Of a DNA stretch of 49,138 nt, positions 24,748 to 33,574 are shown in pieces; position 1 is the first letter of the stretch, and each line of letters opens with the position of its first letter. A program made the translations under genes and the position numbers. The DNA is taken from the NCBI GenBank assembly GCA_900317365.1, contig ONGM01000059.1, positions 1 through 49,138 of the forward strand. Reading direction: 5' to 3'. Source of the DNA: an uncultured Planctomycetota bacterium (lineage in GTDB: Bacteria; Planctomycetota; Planctomycetia; Pirellulales; Thermoguttaceae). The notes under the pieces are model-generated. The model was not told the origin of the DNA. It ran no database searches and worked only from the letters and a program-made list of their open reading frames with translations.

Positions 24748-26310
24748 CTACATTTCGTCGGACTCGGATGGTCGAACGTCAAAGGAAGACGCGCCGTCGT
24801 CCTCGTTAACCTTAACGACAACGTCGGACTGCTTGCGAAGTCTATCCAACGCGAACTTAGGCAAACGAGCGTGAATTGTCGCTCGACCGTCTATTCCATA
24901 TTCTCTGGACAGGATTTCGCCGTCTCGAGCGATGTTGGCGACCGTCTTGCCGTCTTTGATCGGCAACTCAACGTAAACGTCGATAAACTCGCGGCTCAAA
25001 GCGGCGCTCACAGTCGACGTTAATTTTTCCAATCCTTCGCCGGTACGAGCGCTGATCGGAATCGCCGTGGGATATCTCGCCGTGAGTAATTGTACGCGCT
25101 CTTTCGACGCAACGTCGATCTTATTAAGAACGAGGATTTCGTCTTTCTCAAGGATACCCAGCTGGTCGAGCGTCTTATGAGCCGCTTCAATCTGCTCTAT
25201 GACATCCTCGGAACTCGCGTCGGCGACATGCATGAGCAAGTTCGCGGAAGTAACCTCGGCAAGCGTCGCGCGGAAACTCGCAACCAAATGGTGCGGAAGA
25301 TCACGCACGAAGCCGACGGTATCGCTGAGAAGCGCCGGTCCCCAACCGGGTAAACTCCAACGTCGAGTGCGTGTGTCAAGCGTGGCAAAAAGCATGTCTT
25401 TGGCGAAAACGTCCGCTTGAGTCAGAGCGTTGAGCAAAGAACTTTTACCGGCGTTCGTGTATCCGACAAGGCAAACGCGACGCGTGTCCTCCCGTCCGGC
25501 TATTTCACGTTTCTTACGACTGTGAATTTCATTCAATTCACGTTTAAGATCGCCAATGCGCTTCTGGGCGATGCGCTTGTCAACTTCAAGTTGCTTTTCA
25601 CCCGGTCCGCGAAGTCCGACTCCGCCCACAGTCTGACGCTCCAGGTGCGTCCACATGCGTTTGAGTCGTGGAAGCGAATACTCCAGTTGCGCCAATTCAA
25701 CGGCGAGTCGAGCTTCTCGCGTTTGCGCTCGATTCGCAAAAACGTCCAAGATGAGTTCGGTTCGATCGATGACCTTAACCTTCAAACGTTTTTCCAAGTT
25801 GCGAGTTTGACCAGGCGAAAGATCGAGATCAAAGATCACGACTTCGGCGTCGCGCGCGTAAATCAACTCTTCCAGCTCTTGAAGTTTCCCCGAACCGAGA
25901 CAGAAGGCAACGTCGGGCAACATTCGACGTTGAATCAAAGTTCCTACTGGCGCGACGCGCGCGGCTTCCGCCAATCGAGCGAGTTCGTCTAAGGGATCGT
26001 CCTCTAATCTCTGATTCGGTCGGTACACGCCAACCAGGACGGCGCGCTCGTACGCCACGCTTTCATTACGCGACGTCTGGTCCCCCTGAGTAGACGCGTC
26101 AAACCGTTCGGTCGAGTGAACGCGTTTGCCTTTGGGAAACGAACGTTCTTCGACCTCTGCGTCGTCTTGGCGCAAACTATGAGCTTCGAATTCCCCTTCT
26201 TCGGAACCATTTTCAAAATACCAATTCACGCGTCCGTTTCCATTCTCTGCGTCGCCCGCGTAATTTCCGTTATTACTAAAGTCTTCGTTATTGTGTCGTT
26301 TTCGACCCAT
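24748..26310 (-). CDS. hflX: Ribosome-associated GTPase HflX
   Basis: A 520-residue GTPase of the OBG/HflX superfamily that binds the 50S subunit and splits or rescues stalled ribosomes. The HflX N-domain (about 85-200) includes LDELARLAEAA and FCLGSGKLQELEE, then a coiled coil and the glycine-rich GGVGLRGPGEKQLEVD (about 229-244). G1 GYTNAGKSS is near residue 285, G3 DTVGF near 331 and G4 NKID near 398. Residues 1-80 are an Asn/Glu/Arg-rich non-conserved extension. The ATG at 26310 is chosen since the earlier in-frame ATG at 26421 adds a basic stretch without homology. Not located next to hfq. Confidence 0.95.
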   Translation of the reverse strand: MGRKRHNNEDFSNNGNYAGDAENGNGRVNWYFENGSEEGEFEAHSLRQDDAEVEERSFPKGKRVHSTERFDASTQGDQTSRNESVAYERAVLVGVYRPNQRLEDDPLDELARLAEAARVAPVGTLIQRRMLPDVAFCLGSGKLQELEELIYARDAEVVIFDLDLSPGQTRNLEKRLKVKVIDRTELILDVFANRAQTREARLAVELAQLEYSLPRLKRMWTHLERQTVGGVGLRGPGEKQLEVDKRIAQKRIGDLKRELNEIHSRKKREIAGREDTRRVCLVGYTNAGKSSLLNALTQADVFAKDMLFATLDTRTRRWSLPGWGPALLSDTVGFVRDLPHHLVASFRATLAEVTSANLLMHVADASSEDVIEQIEAAHKTLDQLGILEKDEILVLNKIDVASKERVQLLTARYPTAIPISARTGEGLEKLTSTVSAALSREFIDVYVELPIKDGKTVANIARDGEILSREYGIDGRATIHARLPKFALDRLRKQSDVVVKVNEDDGASSFDVRPSESDEM

Positions 26311-26492
26311 AATTACCCCGAGAAAATCAGTGATGAACAGGCAAAAACAAGGCGTCCGCCGCCAAAAACTTCGGCGCCGCCTCAAAACAGACCAACGCAT
26401 AATGCGCTGCTCAACTGTCAAAAGAAAAGATTAAAGCTTGTTCATTGCGGAATACCTTACGGTCAAAAGTGAGAAAGGGACGGTCGCCCACA

Positions 26493-27338
26493 TCAGCTAC
26501 GGGTCGAATCGCCTTCAAACGAGCGTGAATATAACGCGCAAAGGAAAGCGTCGGGATCCACCTGATAGGGAAAATCTGTTCGTTTAACAAGTTTTGCCGC
26601 GAACGGCGCCGCGATCTCGTATCGACGAGCCGAGGAAATCTCCAGTCGACGAGAAGCATAGAGCGCGAGAGCTTTCAGCGTCGTTTCGTTAGCGACATAA
26701 TCGTCGGGAATGTTCGACGCGACGGTTGCAATCACCGGTTCGGTAAAGGTTGTCTTCGTCATGCCTTTTCGTTGCAGTCGTTCGTTGACAACGATCGTTC
26801 CCGTTACAAGGTCGCCGACGCGCGCCATTTTATTATTGATTGCCATAATCAGTACGGAAAAAACGCCGAGCGTCAAATCCGCTGAACGGAGAATATTTCG
26901 AACAAACGCCTGGGAAAAACTAATGGGACGACCCGTCGTTGAAATAACGCGAAGCCCCATAAACTTCTTACCCAAAGTCTTACCGTGAAAATACGTCTCC
27001 GCAATCGGTAGCGCGAACCAAAAAATAAAAATGGCGTTCACTATGATCAACGTCTCGGCGAGCCATATCATATCGGAACTGAACAATCGAGAAATTCTCA
27101 CAACAGCCCAGAGGATCGTCATAAAGGACGCGACAAAATACACGCCAAGGATCGCCAAATCCCAAGCGTACGCCGCCGCGCGCACAAAAGGTCCCGCCAA
27201 CCGATATTGGAACGCAACGTTCTCCGGCGCAACAACGTCGTAGGACGTGTCGAGCGCGCCCGGAACGTCCACAACCAATAATCGAGGCGTGGACTCGCGC
27301 TCATGCGCGCCGTTCTGTGTCAAACTTTCTTCCGACAA
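26493..27338 (-). CDS. RDD family membrane protein
   Basis: A 281-residue protein with an RDD domain (about 46-188). Membrane spans lie near 53-80, 92-113 and 152-168. The domain carries the typical FVRAAAYAWDLAIL start (51-64), HGKTLGKKFMGLRVI (118-132) and RVGDLVTGTIVV (173-184). The family is poorly characterised; some members act as Na+/H+ antiporters or are tied to compatible-solute transport. The soluble C-terminal 90 residues are not part of the domain and are of unknown role. A TATAAT lies about 65 bases upstream. Function beyond family cannot be stated. Confidence 0.88.
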   Translation of the reverse strand: MSEESLTQNGAHERESTPRLLVVDVPGALDTSYDVVAPENVAFQYRLAGPFVRAAAYAWDLAILGVYFVASFMTILWAVVRISRLFSSDMIWLAETLIIVNAIFIFWFALPIAETYFHGKTLGKKFMGLRVISTTGRPISFSQAFVRNILRSADLTLGVFSVLIMAINNKMARVGDLVTGTIVVNERLQRKGMTKTTFTEPVIATVASNIPDDYVANETTLKALALYASRRLEISSARRYEIAAPFAAKLVKRTDFPYQVDPDAFLCALYSRSFEGDSTRS

Positions 27339-27403
27339 TTTCGCGCCTCACAATCAAATCTCTTTCGTGAAAGTAACTGACGATTACCCCTCAACGGATT
27401 GTA

Positions 27404-27409
27404 ATTATA
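27404..27409 (-). promoter_or_regulatory. -10 box upstream of the RDD gene
   Basis: A perfect TATAAT on the minus strand about 66 bases before the ATG, with only a weak -35 (TTTGCT region). Confidence 0.4.
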
Positions 27410-27503
27410 GCGCTTTTTCCTAAAAAGCAAATATCCGCCGTCCAGCAATCGCCCTTTATGTAGCCGCTATTCTCCGACTCTTCAACAAAAAAACAAATCC
27501 GTC

Positions 27504-27532
27504 TTGGAAAAAAAGATTATTTATCTTATAAT
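27504..27532 (+). promoter_or_regulatory. Promoter of the secreted acidic-tail protein
   Basis: TTGGAA (27504-27509), a 17-base AT-rich spacer and TATAAT (27527-27532). It gives a leader of about 75 bases before the ATG at 27613. Confidence 0.7.
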
Positions 27533-27612
27533 CGTCGGCGGATCAGTGTGCAACGTTTGCGCGAACAGCGGGACGTTGACGTCCAATTCCCCTTATACTC
27601 ACGGAGAACGTT

Positions 27613-28869
27613 ATGAAAAAGTTCGCGCTAATTGCGCTCGCAGTCCTTTCACTGCTGTCGTTCGCGTCGCAAGTCCGTTCGCAAGAATACGCGCCCCTCG
27701 TTCAAAAAGACACGGTCTCGATCGTGCGTTTTAATTTGGGCGCCTTGAAAGCGGATCAACTTGGCGATCAGGTTCAAAAGCTCGGGGTCGCCGCCGTTGA
27801 TTTCTTTGTCGAAGACGCGGAACAAGCGGAAAACGCCAAGCAAGTTTTGCCGATCGCGAAAGTCTTCATCGCTCAGTATTACGCGCAATACGTCCAGCCT
27901 TTGAAAAACTACGGCGTTAAGAATATTTACCTAATCGTCGACGCGTCCGACGACGATACGAAATATCCTTATCTCGCCATTCCTACGGGAAACCTCACCT
28001 CCGACCAGCTCACGAAAGTCCGAAGTTTCTTAACGAAACTCAATCAGGATCTCAATAAGGTCGTCAATTATCGTTTTGTTCGCAACAACTTCCTCTTCAT
28101 TCCGTTCATTCCGGCCGATTGGTCCGACGAAGACGCTAAAGCCTACGTCAGAGAAAACTTTACGAAGTTGCAAACTGTCGACAAACCGCAATTTGAAGAA
28201 GGCTTCAAGGCGAGCGGCGCCGATTCCAACATCATCACCACCGTCACGATCCCGTATGTCAACGAAGCAAAGTCCGCAAGCCAAATCGAAGAGTTGCTTG
28301 CAACGTTAAAAGATCATTTGGACGAAATTGAAGGAATCTCCGAAGACGATTTCCGTAGTTTCCTTGAGCAAGTCTCTGAGATTAACGTTACGTGCTCGAA
28401 GCTCGTCAAGTATACTGCGGCTTATATTAACGACGCCAATCTGGAACTCGCAACCATCGTTGAAGGCAAAACAGAAGATGACGCCAAACGCTATCAACAA
28501 CTCCAGGAAAAGGATTTGACGGAAGATATCGTCGCTTTCATCCAAAAGATCGTAACAAACGTCGGCGGCGCTCAGGAAATTAATCCCGAGACGCTTAACG
28601 ACGCAAACGACATTGTCGATTCCGCGATGAAAATGGTCATGAAATACGACCGTCAGGGTTCGACGATCACATGGAAATTAAACGAAAAATTCTTCTCCGA
28701 CAATAAAGACACTATTGCTGGAATCGTCGAAAAGGTCAAAGGAATTGCGGCTCGCGGAGATCTTTCGATCAATGTGGAAGGAAGCGAAGACAGCGAAGAC
28801 AGCGAAGACAGCGAAGATAACGCAGACGCCGACGGCGACGTCTTCGATGATAACAATGATGAAATGTAA
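27613..28869 (+). CDS. Secreted protein of unknown function with acidic repeat tail
   Basis: A 418-residue protein with a clear Sec signal peptide (two Lys, then a Leu/Ala-rich core; cleavage likely after about residue 23, VRSQ). The mature part is mixed alpha/beta with segments suggesting two similar halves: repeated patterns of a Lys/Gln-rich helix before a predicted strand. No enzymatic motif is recognised. The last 25 residues are an acidic run built on Ser-Glu-Asp triplets encoded by tandem 9-bp repeats, ending in Asp/Asn/Glu. GGAGAA lies about 5 bases before the ATG. It has its own promoter and terminator, so it is monocistronic. It may be a planctomycete-specific periplasmic protein; this is inference. 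Confidence 0.8.
   Translation: MKKFALIALAVLSLLSFASQVRSQEYAPLVQKDTVSIVRFNLGALKADQLGDQVQKLGVAAVDFFVEDAEQAENAKQVLPIAKVFIAQYYAQYVQPLKNYGVKNIYLIVDASDDDTKYPYLAIPTGNLTSDQLTKVRSFLTKLNQDLNKVVNYRFVRNNFLFIPFIPADWSDEDAKAYVRENFTKLQTVDKPQFEEGFKASGADSNIITTVTIPYVNEAKSASQIEELLATLKDHLDEIEGISEDDFRSFLEQVSEINVTCSKLVKYTAAYINDANLELATIVEGKTEDDAKRYQQLQEKDLTEDIVAFIQKIVTNVGGAQEINPETLNDANDIVDSAMKMVMKYDRQGSTITWKLNEKFFSDNKDTIAGIVEKVKGIAARGDLSINVEGSEDSEDSEDSEDNADADGDVFDDNNDEM
28783..28818 (+). repeat. Four tandem copies of a 9-bp unit
   Basis: AGCGAAGAC is repeated four times (the last copy ends in T) and encodes Ser-Glu-Asp triplets in the C-terminal tail of the secreted protein; a likely slippage site. Confidence 0.9.
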
Positions 28870-28921
28870 TGCGAACGGACGCGCTCGTTAAACGCGTCTC
28901 TTAGCCAATGGTTTTCGCATG

Positions 28922-28957
28922 AGCGGCGACTTGCGTCCGTGAGTCGCCGCTTTTCTG
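28922..28957 (+). terminator. Rho-independent terminator of the acidic-tail gene
   Basis: A 10-bp stem AGCGGCGACT/AGTCGCCGCT with a 10-base loop followed by TTTCTG, about 53 bases after the stop codon. Confidence 0.8.
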
Positions 28958-29113
28958 TTCGTAAAACGACTTCAAATCCGATTAAAATATAGTTCAATGG
29001 ATTCGCATCTGGAAAAGAGTTCTAGAAACGAATCCATGTTTTTATTTTCCTCATTACATACGACGCCAGTTCTGCGAACCGCGTCGACTGTCCTTCGGTC
29101 AGGAGAATCATCA

Positions 29114-31126
29114 GTGTTTATTCAGTCGTTTAATCGTCGCGCGTTTCTCAAATCAGGAGCGGCGCTCCTTTGTTTGCCGTCGTATCTTCTCGCGGATTCG
29201 CCGAAAAGCAAGGTTGTTTTGCGATTCGTCGCAATGAGCGACGTTCACTTCGACCGCAACCATAATGAAAAGTCTAACGAACGAATCAGACTGCGCGAAG
29301 CGATTCGATTCATGAACGACTTTTCAAAGAAGCAAGAATACCCCAACTTTGACGCGCTCGTCGTCGCAGGAGACTTTTCCAATCACGGAGAACCGAAGGA
29401 ACTCCGACCGTTCAAAGATATTCTCGATCAAAACCTAAAAGCCGAGACTCGTCGAGTTCTCTGCATGGGAAACCATGAATACTACGGCGGCAATCGTCAA
29501 ATTTGGGAGGAAATCTTCGAAACAAACGCCAACGATCACATCGTTCTCAACGGTTTTCATTTCATAACGATCTCGCCGGAAAAGGGAACATGCGCGGAAA
29601 ACGACTACCTGTATATAAAGGAATGGCTCGACAAAGAAATACAGAAGGCGATTCAGGACGCTCCTTCAAAACCGATCTTTGTCGTCCAACACTATCACGT
29701 TTACCATACTGTTTTCGGTAGCTATGATCTTCCGGGAGACTTTCCCGCCGGTGTTCACGACCTCATTGACGTACTAAAAAAATACCCCCAAGTCGTGCAT
29801 ATCTCGGGGCATTCCCACTATCCTTCCTGCGAACCAAGATCGATTTGGCAGGGCGACTTCACGTGCCTGGGAACAGGTTCGATGAGTTATTTTGCCCTCA
29901 AGACTTTCGAGCGCGAACGTCAGTTTCAAATTCCGTCTAATATTGACGTCCGTCAGGCGGGTACGTTTCTTATCGTTGAGGCGTACGACGACAACACGAT
30001 CAGAGTGCGTTTATACGACGTGATCTCGCACACGTTTCTTGATCGAGAATACCTCCTCGTCGATCCGACAAAAATCGGCAATTTCGTTTTCACTGATCGA
30101 CGTTACGAGACCTCTGACGCGCCTCGCTGGAAAAAGGACTCTCAAATCAGTCTTATCGACGCTGCTTCGACAGGGGTCGCTTTTAAATTCGATCAAACGC
30201 TCAACGATCCATGCGTCGTTTCCTATCGAATAGCGCTTGAAAACTGGCGCGACAACGCCTGGAAAGAATGTGGAAATCATTTCGTTTGGTCCGATTTCTT
30301 CATGAAAAATCCCGCCGAGGAAATCGAAACGGAACTGATCGATTTGGAGCCTGACTCCCGTTACCGCGTCAATGTTTTTGCTCAAAACGCGTTTCAGAAA
30401 GAAACGGTCGCCCCCATAACGTTGGAATTTCACACTAAATCCAAATTGGAACGCGATCGTAACGAACTCAAGCCAGCGGCGGACTTTCTGGACGTTTCCT
30501 TCGATTCCGAAAACAAAAGAGTCGTCGCTCAAGGCGTTATACAAGATAAAACGCCCCTGAACACAACGAACCTTCCTGAGATTGTCGACGATCCTACGCT
30601 TGGATCCTCTGCTAGTTTCAACGGCTTCGATCAGTCGATTTTGCTACCGTTCACGCGTCTTCACGCCAACGAGATCAAAAACGAAATCACAATCGCCGCA
30701 AAATTCCGACTCGAACCGGAACGCGTCGATTCCCAAGAACGCGTCTCGATCTTTGGCTCAACGGAATCAGGCGGACTTGGATTTGAATATGATCGCAAAA
30801 CCGAGAAGGTCGTCGCAAGATGCTGGATTGACAAGAAATATGTTGACTTGTCGGCGCCGTTGTCAAAGAATCAAAACGCCGTTCTCTTTTTCACATTCGA
30901 CGGAAAATCGGCAAAACTCTACATGAACGGCGTTCTAGTTGATCAAACGACCGCAGAAGGCTCTTTCAAATTCACTCAGAACGAAACCGCGCGAGCTTTT
31001 TGCATCGGCGGCGACGTTTGTCCCGGATATGTCGCGCGTTGGTTTTTCCCCGGCGTCCTCGCCTTTGCTCGCGTCTACTCCTGGGCTCTCGCCGAAGAAC
31101 AAATCGCCGCTCTTTCCATCGAATAA
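29114..31126 (+). CDS. Tat-exported metallophosphoesterase with C-terminal lectin-like domain (paralog 1)
   Basis: A 670-residue calcineurin-like phosphoesterase. The start is a GTG at 29114, seven bases after AGGAGA; an ATG 39 codons upstream would put the signal far from the terminus. The N-terminus holds NRRAFLK and a hydrophobic stretch, a Tat-type signal. Dimetal-site motifs are in order: SDVHF, GDFSNHG, GNHEYYG, QHYHVYH and SGHSHYP (residues about 40-240). A middle region (about 310-450) resembles a fibronectin-like module, and residues about 475-665 a LamG/concanavalin-type lectin domain (strands around SFNGFDQS, CWIDKKY, LYMNGVLV and FARVYSWAL). Substrate could be a phosphorylated sugar, nucleotide or phosphodiester. 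A second copy starts at 37643. The GHL10-type gene follows after 43 bases, so they are likely co-transcribed. Confidence 0.9.
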   Translation: MFIQSFNRRAFLKSGAALLCLPSYLLADSPKSKVVLRFVAMSDVHFDRNHNEKSNERIRLREAIRFMNDFSKKQEYPNFDALVVAGDFSNHGEPKELRPFKDILDQNLKAETRRVLCMGNHEYYGGNRQIWEEIFETNANDHIVLNGFHFITISPEKGTCAENDYLYIKEWLDKEIQKAIQDAPSKPIFVVQHYHVYHTVFGSYDLPGDFPAGVHDLIDVLKKYPQVVHISGHSHYPSCEPRSIWQGDFTCLGTGSMSYFALKTFERERQFQIPSNIDVRQAGTFLIVEAYDDNTIRVRLYDVISHTFLDREYLLVDPTKIGNFVFTDRRYETSDAPRWKKDSQISLIDAASTGVAFKFDQTLNDPCVVSYRIALENWRDNAWKECGNHFVWSDFFMKNPAEEIETELIDLEPDSRYRVNVFAQNAFQKETVAPITLEFHTKSKLERDRNELKPAADFLDVSFDSENKRVVAQGVIQDKTPLNTTNLPEIVDDPTLGSSASFNGFDQSILLPFTRLHANEIKNEITIAAKFRLEPERVDSQERVSIFGSTESGGLGFEYDRKTEKVVARCWIDKKYVDLSAPLSKNQNAVLFFTFDGKSAKLYMNGVLVDQTTAEGSFKFTQNETARAFCIGGDVCPGYVARWFFPGVLAFARVYSWALAEEQIAALSIE

Positions 31127-31169
31127 ACCAATCCCTAGTATTTTCGTCATTTCGTAATAGGTAAGCTGG

Positions 31170-32402
31170 ATGAATCCTTCGCATTTGATTATTAAGATCG
31201 GAACATGCCTTACGGCGTTTTTATGCGCGGCGCTTCTTTACGGACAATCTAACGACGCCCTCGAACAACCGGTTCACGGCGTTTGGGTCTCCGTCGTTTC
31301 AAACATCGACTACCCGTCCAAACCCGGACTGACTGCCGAAGAGCTTCGCGCGGAAGCCGATAAGTGGCTCGACTTGGCGGTTGAGATGCGATTTAACGCG
31401 ATCTTTTTACAAGTCCGTCCTATGTGCGACGCCCTCTATCGGTCAGACCTCTTTCCATGGTCAAGTTTCGTTTCCGGAACGCAAGGTCAAGCTCCGGACG
31501 GAGATTTTGATCCCCTTGATTATTGGGTCAAGGAAGCGCACAAAAGAAACGTTAAATTGCACGCCTGGCTCAATCCATATCGAGTCGCTACAGGACAAAA
31601 AGCGCTTGAAAAGATGGCGACGGATAATCCGGCAAAAATCCACCCCGAGTGGACGTTTCAACACAAGGACAGAACTTACTTCGACCCCGGTATTCCGGAA
31701 GTTCGAGACCTAGTCGTTAAGGGAATCGTTGAAATTGTCGAGAAATACGACGTCGACGGGATTCATATCGACGACTATTTTTACCCGGAACGAAAACTCG
31801 ACGAAGACTTCGACACTTTTGAAAAATACGGCGAAGGCTTTGACAACATCGAAGACTGGCGTCGACACAACGTCGACTTGTTTATCGAAGCCGCAGACAA
31901 AGCGATTCATAACGTTCGAAAAGACGTTGTCTGGAGCGTTAGTCCCGCCGGAGTTTGGGCGAATAAATCAAATCATCCACTAGGAAGCGACACGCACGGA
32001 AATCAATGTTACTTTGATCTGTACGCTGACGTTCGCGGATGGGTTAAAAAAGAAATTATTGACGCCGTCATTCCCCAAATCTATTGGGAATTCGGGTTCA
32101 AAGCCGCAGACTTTCAAATCCTCGCGGACTGGTGGTCGGAAGTTGTCGCCGACACGAACGTCAAACTATATGTCGGCACCGCCGCTTATCGAGTCGATCC
32201 AAACGCGAAGTCGGAAGCTTGGCGCGACGGAAATCAGTTGATTCGGCAACTGGAGTACATGGACGGTAAAAAAGAAATCTCCGGTCAAGTCTTCTTTACC
32301 GCGCATAGCTTCAAAGAAGGCGCGATTCCTCACGACGTCGTAAAAGCCTATGCGAAAGAGCACGAGTGGTCCCCTGAACTAACGCCTGCAGAAGAAAAGT
32401 AA
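31170..32402 (+). CDS. Glycoside hydrolase-like 10 (GHL10/DUF187, YngK type) secreted protein
   Basis: A 410-residue protein with an N-terminal signal peptide (hydrophobic core about 7-23, cleavage near YGQS). The mature part is a TIM-barrel of the GHL10 family: GVWVSVVSNIDYPS (about 34-47), RFNAIFLQVRP (about 73-83), LHAWLNPYRV (about 130-139) and DVDGIHIDDYFYP (about 194-206), the last with the acidic residues at the expected active site. Related proteins act on or near peptidoglycan or other glycans, but activity is proven for few. AGGT precedes the ATG. It probably forms an operon with the metallophosphoesterase just upstream. Confidence 0.9.
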   Translation: MNPSHLIIKIGTCLTAFLCAALLYGQSNDALEQPVHGVWVSVVSNIDYPSKPGLTAEELRAEADKWLDLAVEMRFNAIFLQVRPMCDALYRSDLFPWSSFVSGTQGQAPDGDFDPLDYWVKEAHKRNVKLHAWLNPYRVATGQKALEKMATDNPAKIHPEWTFQHKDRTYFDPGIPEVRDLVVKGIVEIVEKYDVDGIHIDDYFYPERKLDEDFDTFEKYGEGFDNIEDWRRHNVDLFIEAADKAIHNVRKDVVWSVSPAGVWANKSNHPLGSDTHGNQCYFDLYADVRGWVKKEIIDAVIPQIYWEFGFKAADFQILADWWSEVVADTNVKLYVGTAAYRVDPNAKSEAWRDGNQLIRQLEYMDGKKEISGQVFFTAHSFKEGAIPHDVVKAYAKEHEWSPELTPAEEK

Positions 32403-32408
32403 CAACCT

Positions 32409-32441
32409 AAAGAAACGAGCCGTAGCCTACGCTACGGCTCG
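32409..32441 (-). terminator. Terminator of the C39-like peptidase gene
   Basis: An 11-bp perfect stem CGAGCCGTAGC/GCTACGGCTCG with a 4-base loop, followed on the minus strand by TTTCTTT. It lies between convergent stops and may also slow plus-strand transcription. Confidence 0.8.
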
Positions 32442-32488
32442 ATTCGTGATAAGGCGCCCAGGTTGAAGCAACGAACTCAAATCGCAGG

Positions 32489-33265
32489 CTATTTTTCTCT
32501 TTCAATCTTACGCACAACGACCGACTGCGCTCCCTGCTCGCGAAACCTTTCTTCGACAACCGCGCGATTATATCCAATGAGTCCGTGATTCTTGTATGGA
32601 TCGTTAAAAAAGTACCTATCGGAATCGTAGCCCACAAGAACAAGACAATGTTCGTTCCCGTTCCAGGTAAATTGATCTCCAAGTCGTAACGTGGAGTTCT
32701 CGTCAATATAATCGATCTCCCAAGAACGCGAAGAGAGTCGCGACGGAACCATGTCCATCGTCGCCCAGATAATCACGGGTTCGCCGCGATCGATATAATT
32801 GGCGAGAAGGTCAATAAGATTTTGTCCGGAAGTAACGACGGCGACATATTTATCCTGAGGCAAAACTTTGTTCATTGACTTCGCCAAACAAGGCGCGTAG
32901 CATCCGAAACCGCAATTCGGTCCGCTATCCTTATACGGATCGCCCGGATACGCCGCTGCAGGATCCGGTCCAAAGCGTTTGCCGGATGCGTCGACTCGCC
33001 ATGGTTTTTTAATAAGATAGTCGTCCGTGAACTCTTTCCACGTAATATCGCAACCGTAAAATTGCAGAATCATGGACGCGCTCACAGCTTCGCACCCGTA
33101 GACGACGTCAAGTTGATTCATATACGGAACCGCGATCAATTTGGCGTTCGGATCCTTCTCAACGCTTTTGACGTCAACGCTCGATCCTTCCTCCGCAAGC
33201 GCCGCGCAGGTCGCCAATCCCAAAGAAACGGTCAAAAGAACAACGAACATATGCGAGATTTGCAT
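32489..33265 (-). CDS. Secreted C39-like cysteine peptidase
   Basis: A 258-residue protein with a signal peptide (core about 6-22, cleavage near ALA-EE). The mature domain is the C39-like papain fold (peptidase_C39_2): Cys58 in VVYGCEAVSASMIL, His206 in NEHCLVLVGYD and Asp222 in FFNDPY form the expected triad, and Gln51 preceding the Cys by 7 residues could shape the oxyanion hole. Unlike bacteriocin-processing C39 domains it is not attached to an ABC transporter. A peptide-bond target outside the cytoplasm is likely; it could also be inactive or a transglutaminase-like acyltransferase. Transcribed from its own -10 box at 33342. Confidence 0.88.
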   Translation of the reverse strand: MQISHMFVVLLTVSLGLATCAALAEEGSSVDVKSVEKDPNAKLIAVPYMNQLDVVYGCEAVSASMILQFYGCDITWKEFTDDYLIKKPWRVDASGKRFGPDPAAAYPGDPYKDSGPNCGFGCYAPCLAKSMNKVLPQDKYVAVVTSGQNLIDLLANYIDRGEPVIIWATMDMVPSRLSSRSWEIDYIDENSTLRLGDQFTWNGNEHCLVLVGYDSDRYFFNDPYKNHGLIGYNRAVVEERFREQGAQSVVVRKIEREK

Positions 33266-33574
33266 AATCTGATCCTATAACAACGCGTTGTATTGTCCGG
33301 AAGCAAAGCGCGTCGCATGAACGCGCTTACTATTCGCCAACATTATAACGGTCAAAAGAGTTGGTAAAAGACTAGCGTTAAGCGTAGCGTTCTTTCGCTT
33401 AAATACCGTCGGCTCGAAGAGTCTATGATTTACGGCAATTTAAACTTGACGATGGCGCTCAGATTCACTACAATCCATATGATCGCGCGTTCCAGGCGCG
33501 GCGATAGTTCCTAGCGCAATGTTAATTAGCGCTCGTCGGACTTCCGGCGATTACGCCAGTGAAAGGATTTAAAA
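33266..33574. promoter_or_regulatory. Divergent intergenic region with two promoters
   Basis: On the plus strand TTGACG (33446-33451), a 17-base spacer and TACAAT (33469-33474) form a strong sigma-70 type promoter for the aminotransferase gene. On the minus strand TATAAT (33342-33347) precedes the C39 peptidase gene, with a poor -35. An imperfect palindromic stretch around 33371-33386 (AGCGTTAAGCGTAGCG) could be an operator; that is a guess. Confidence 0.65.

Noticed and set aside
28997-29113. ATG start 39 codons upstream of the first metallophosphoesterase
   Set aside because: It would bury the twin-arginine signal about 45 residues from the N-terminus; the GTG at 29114 has AGGAGA at the right distance.
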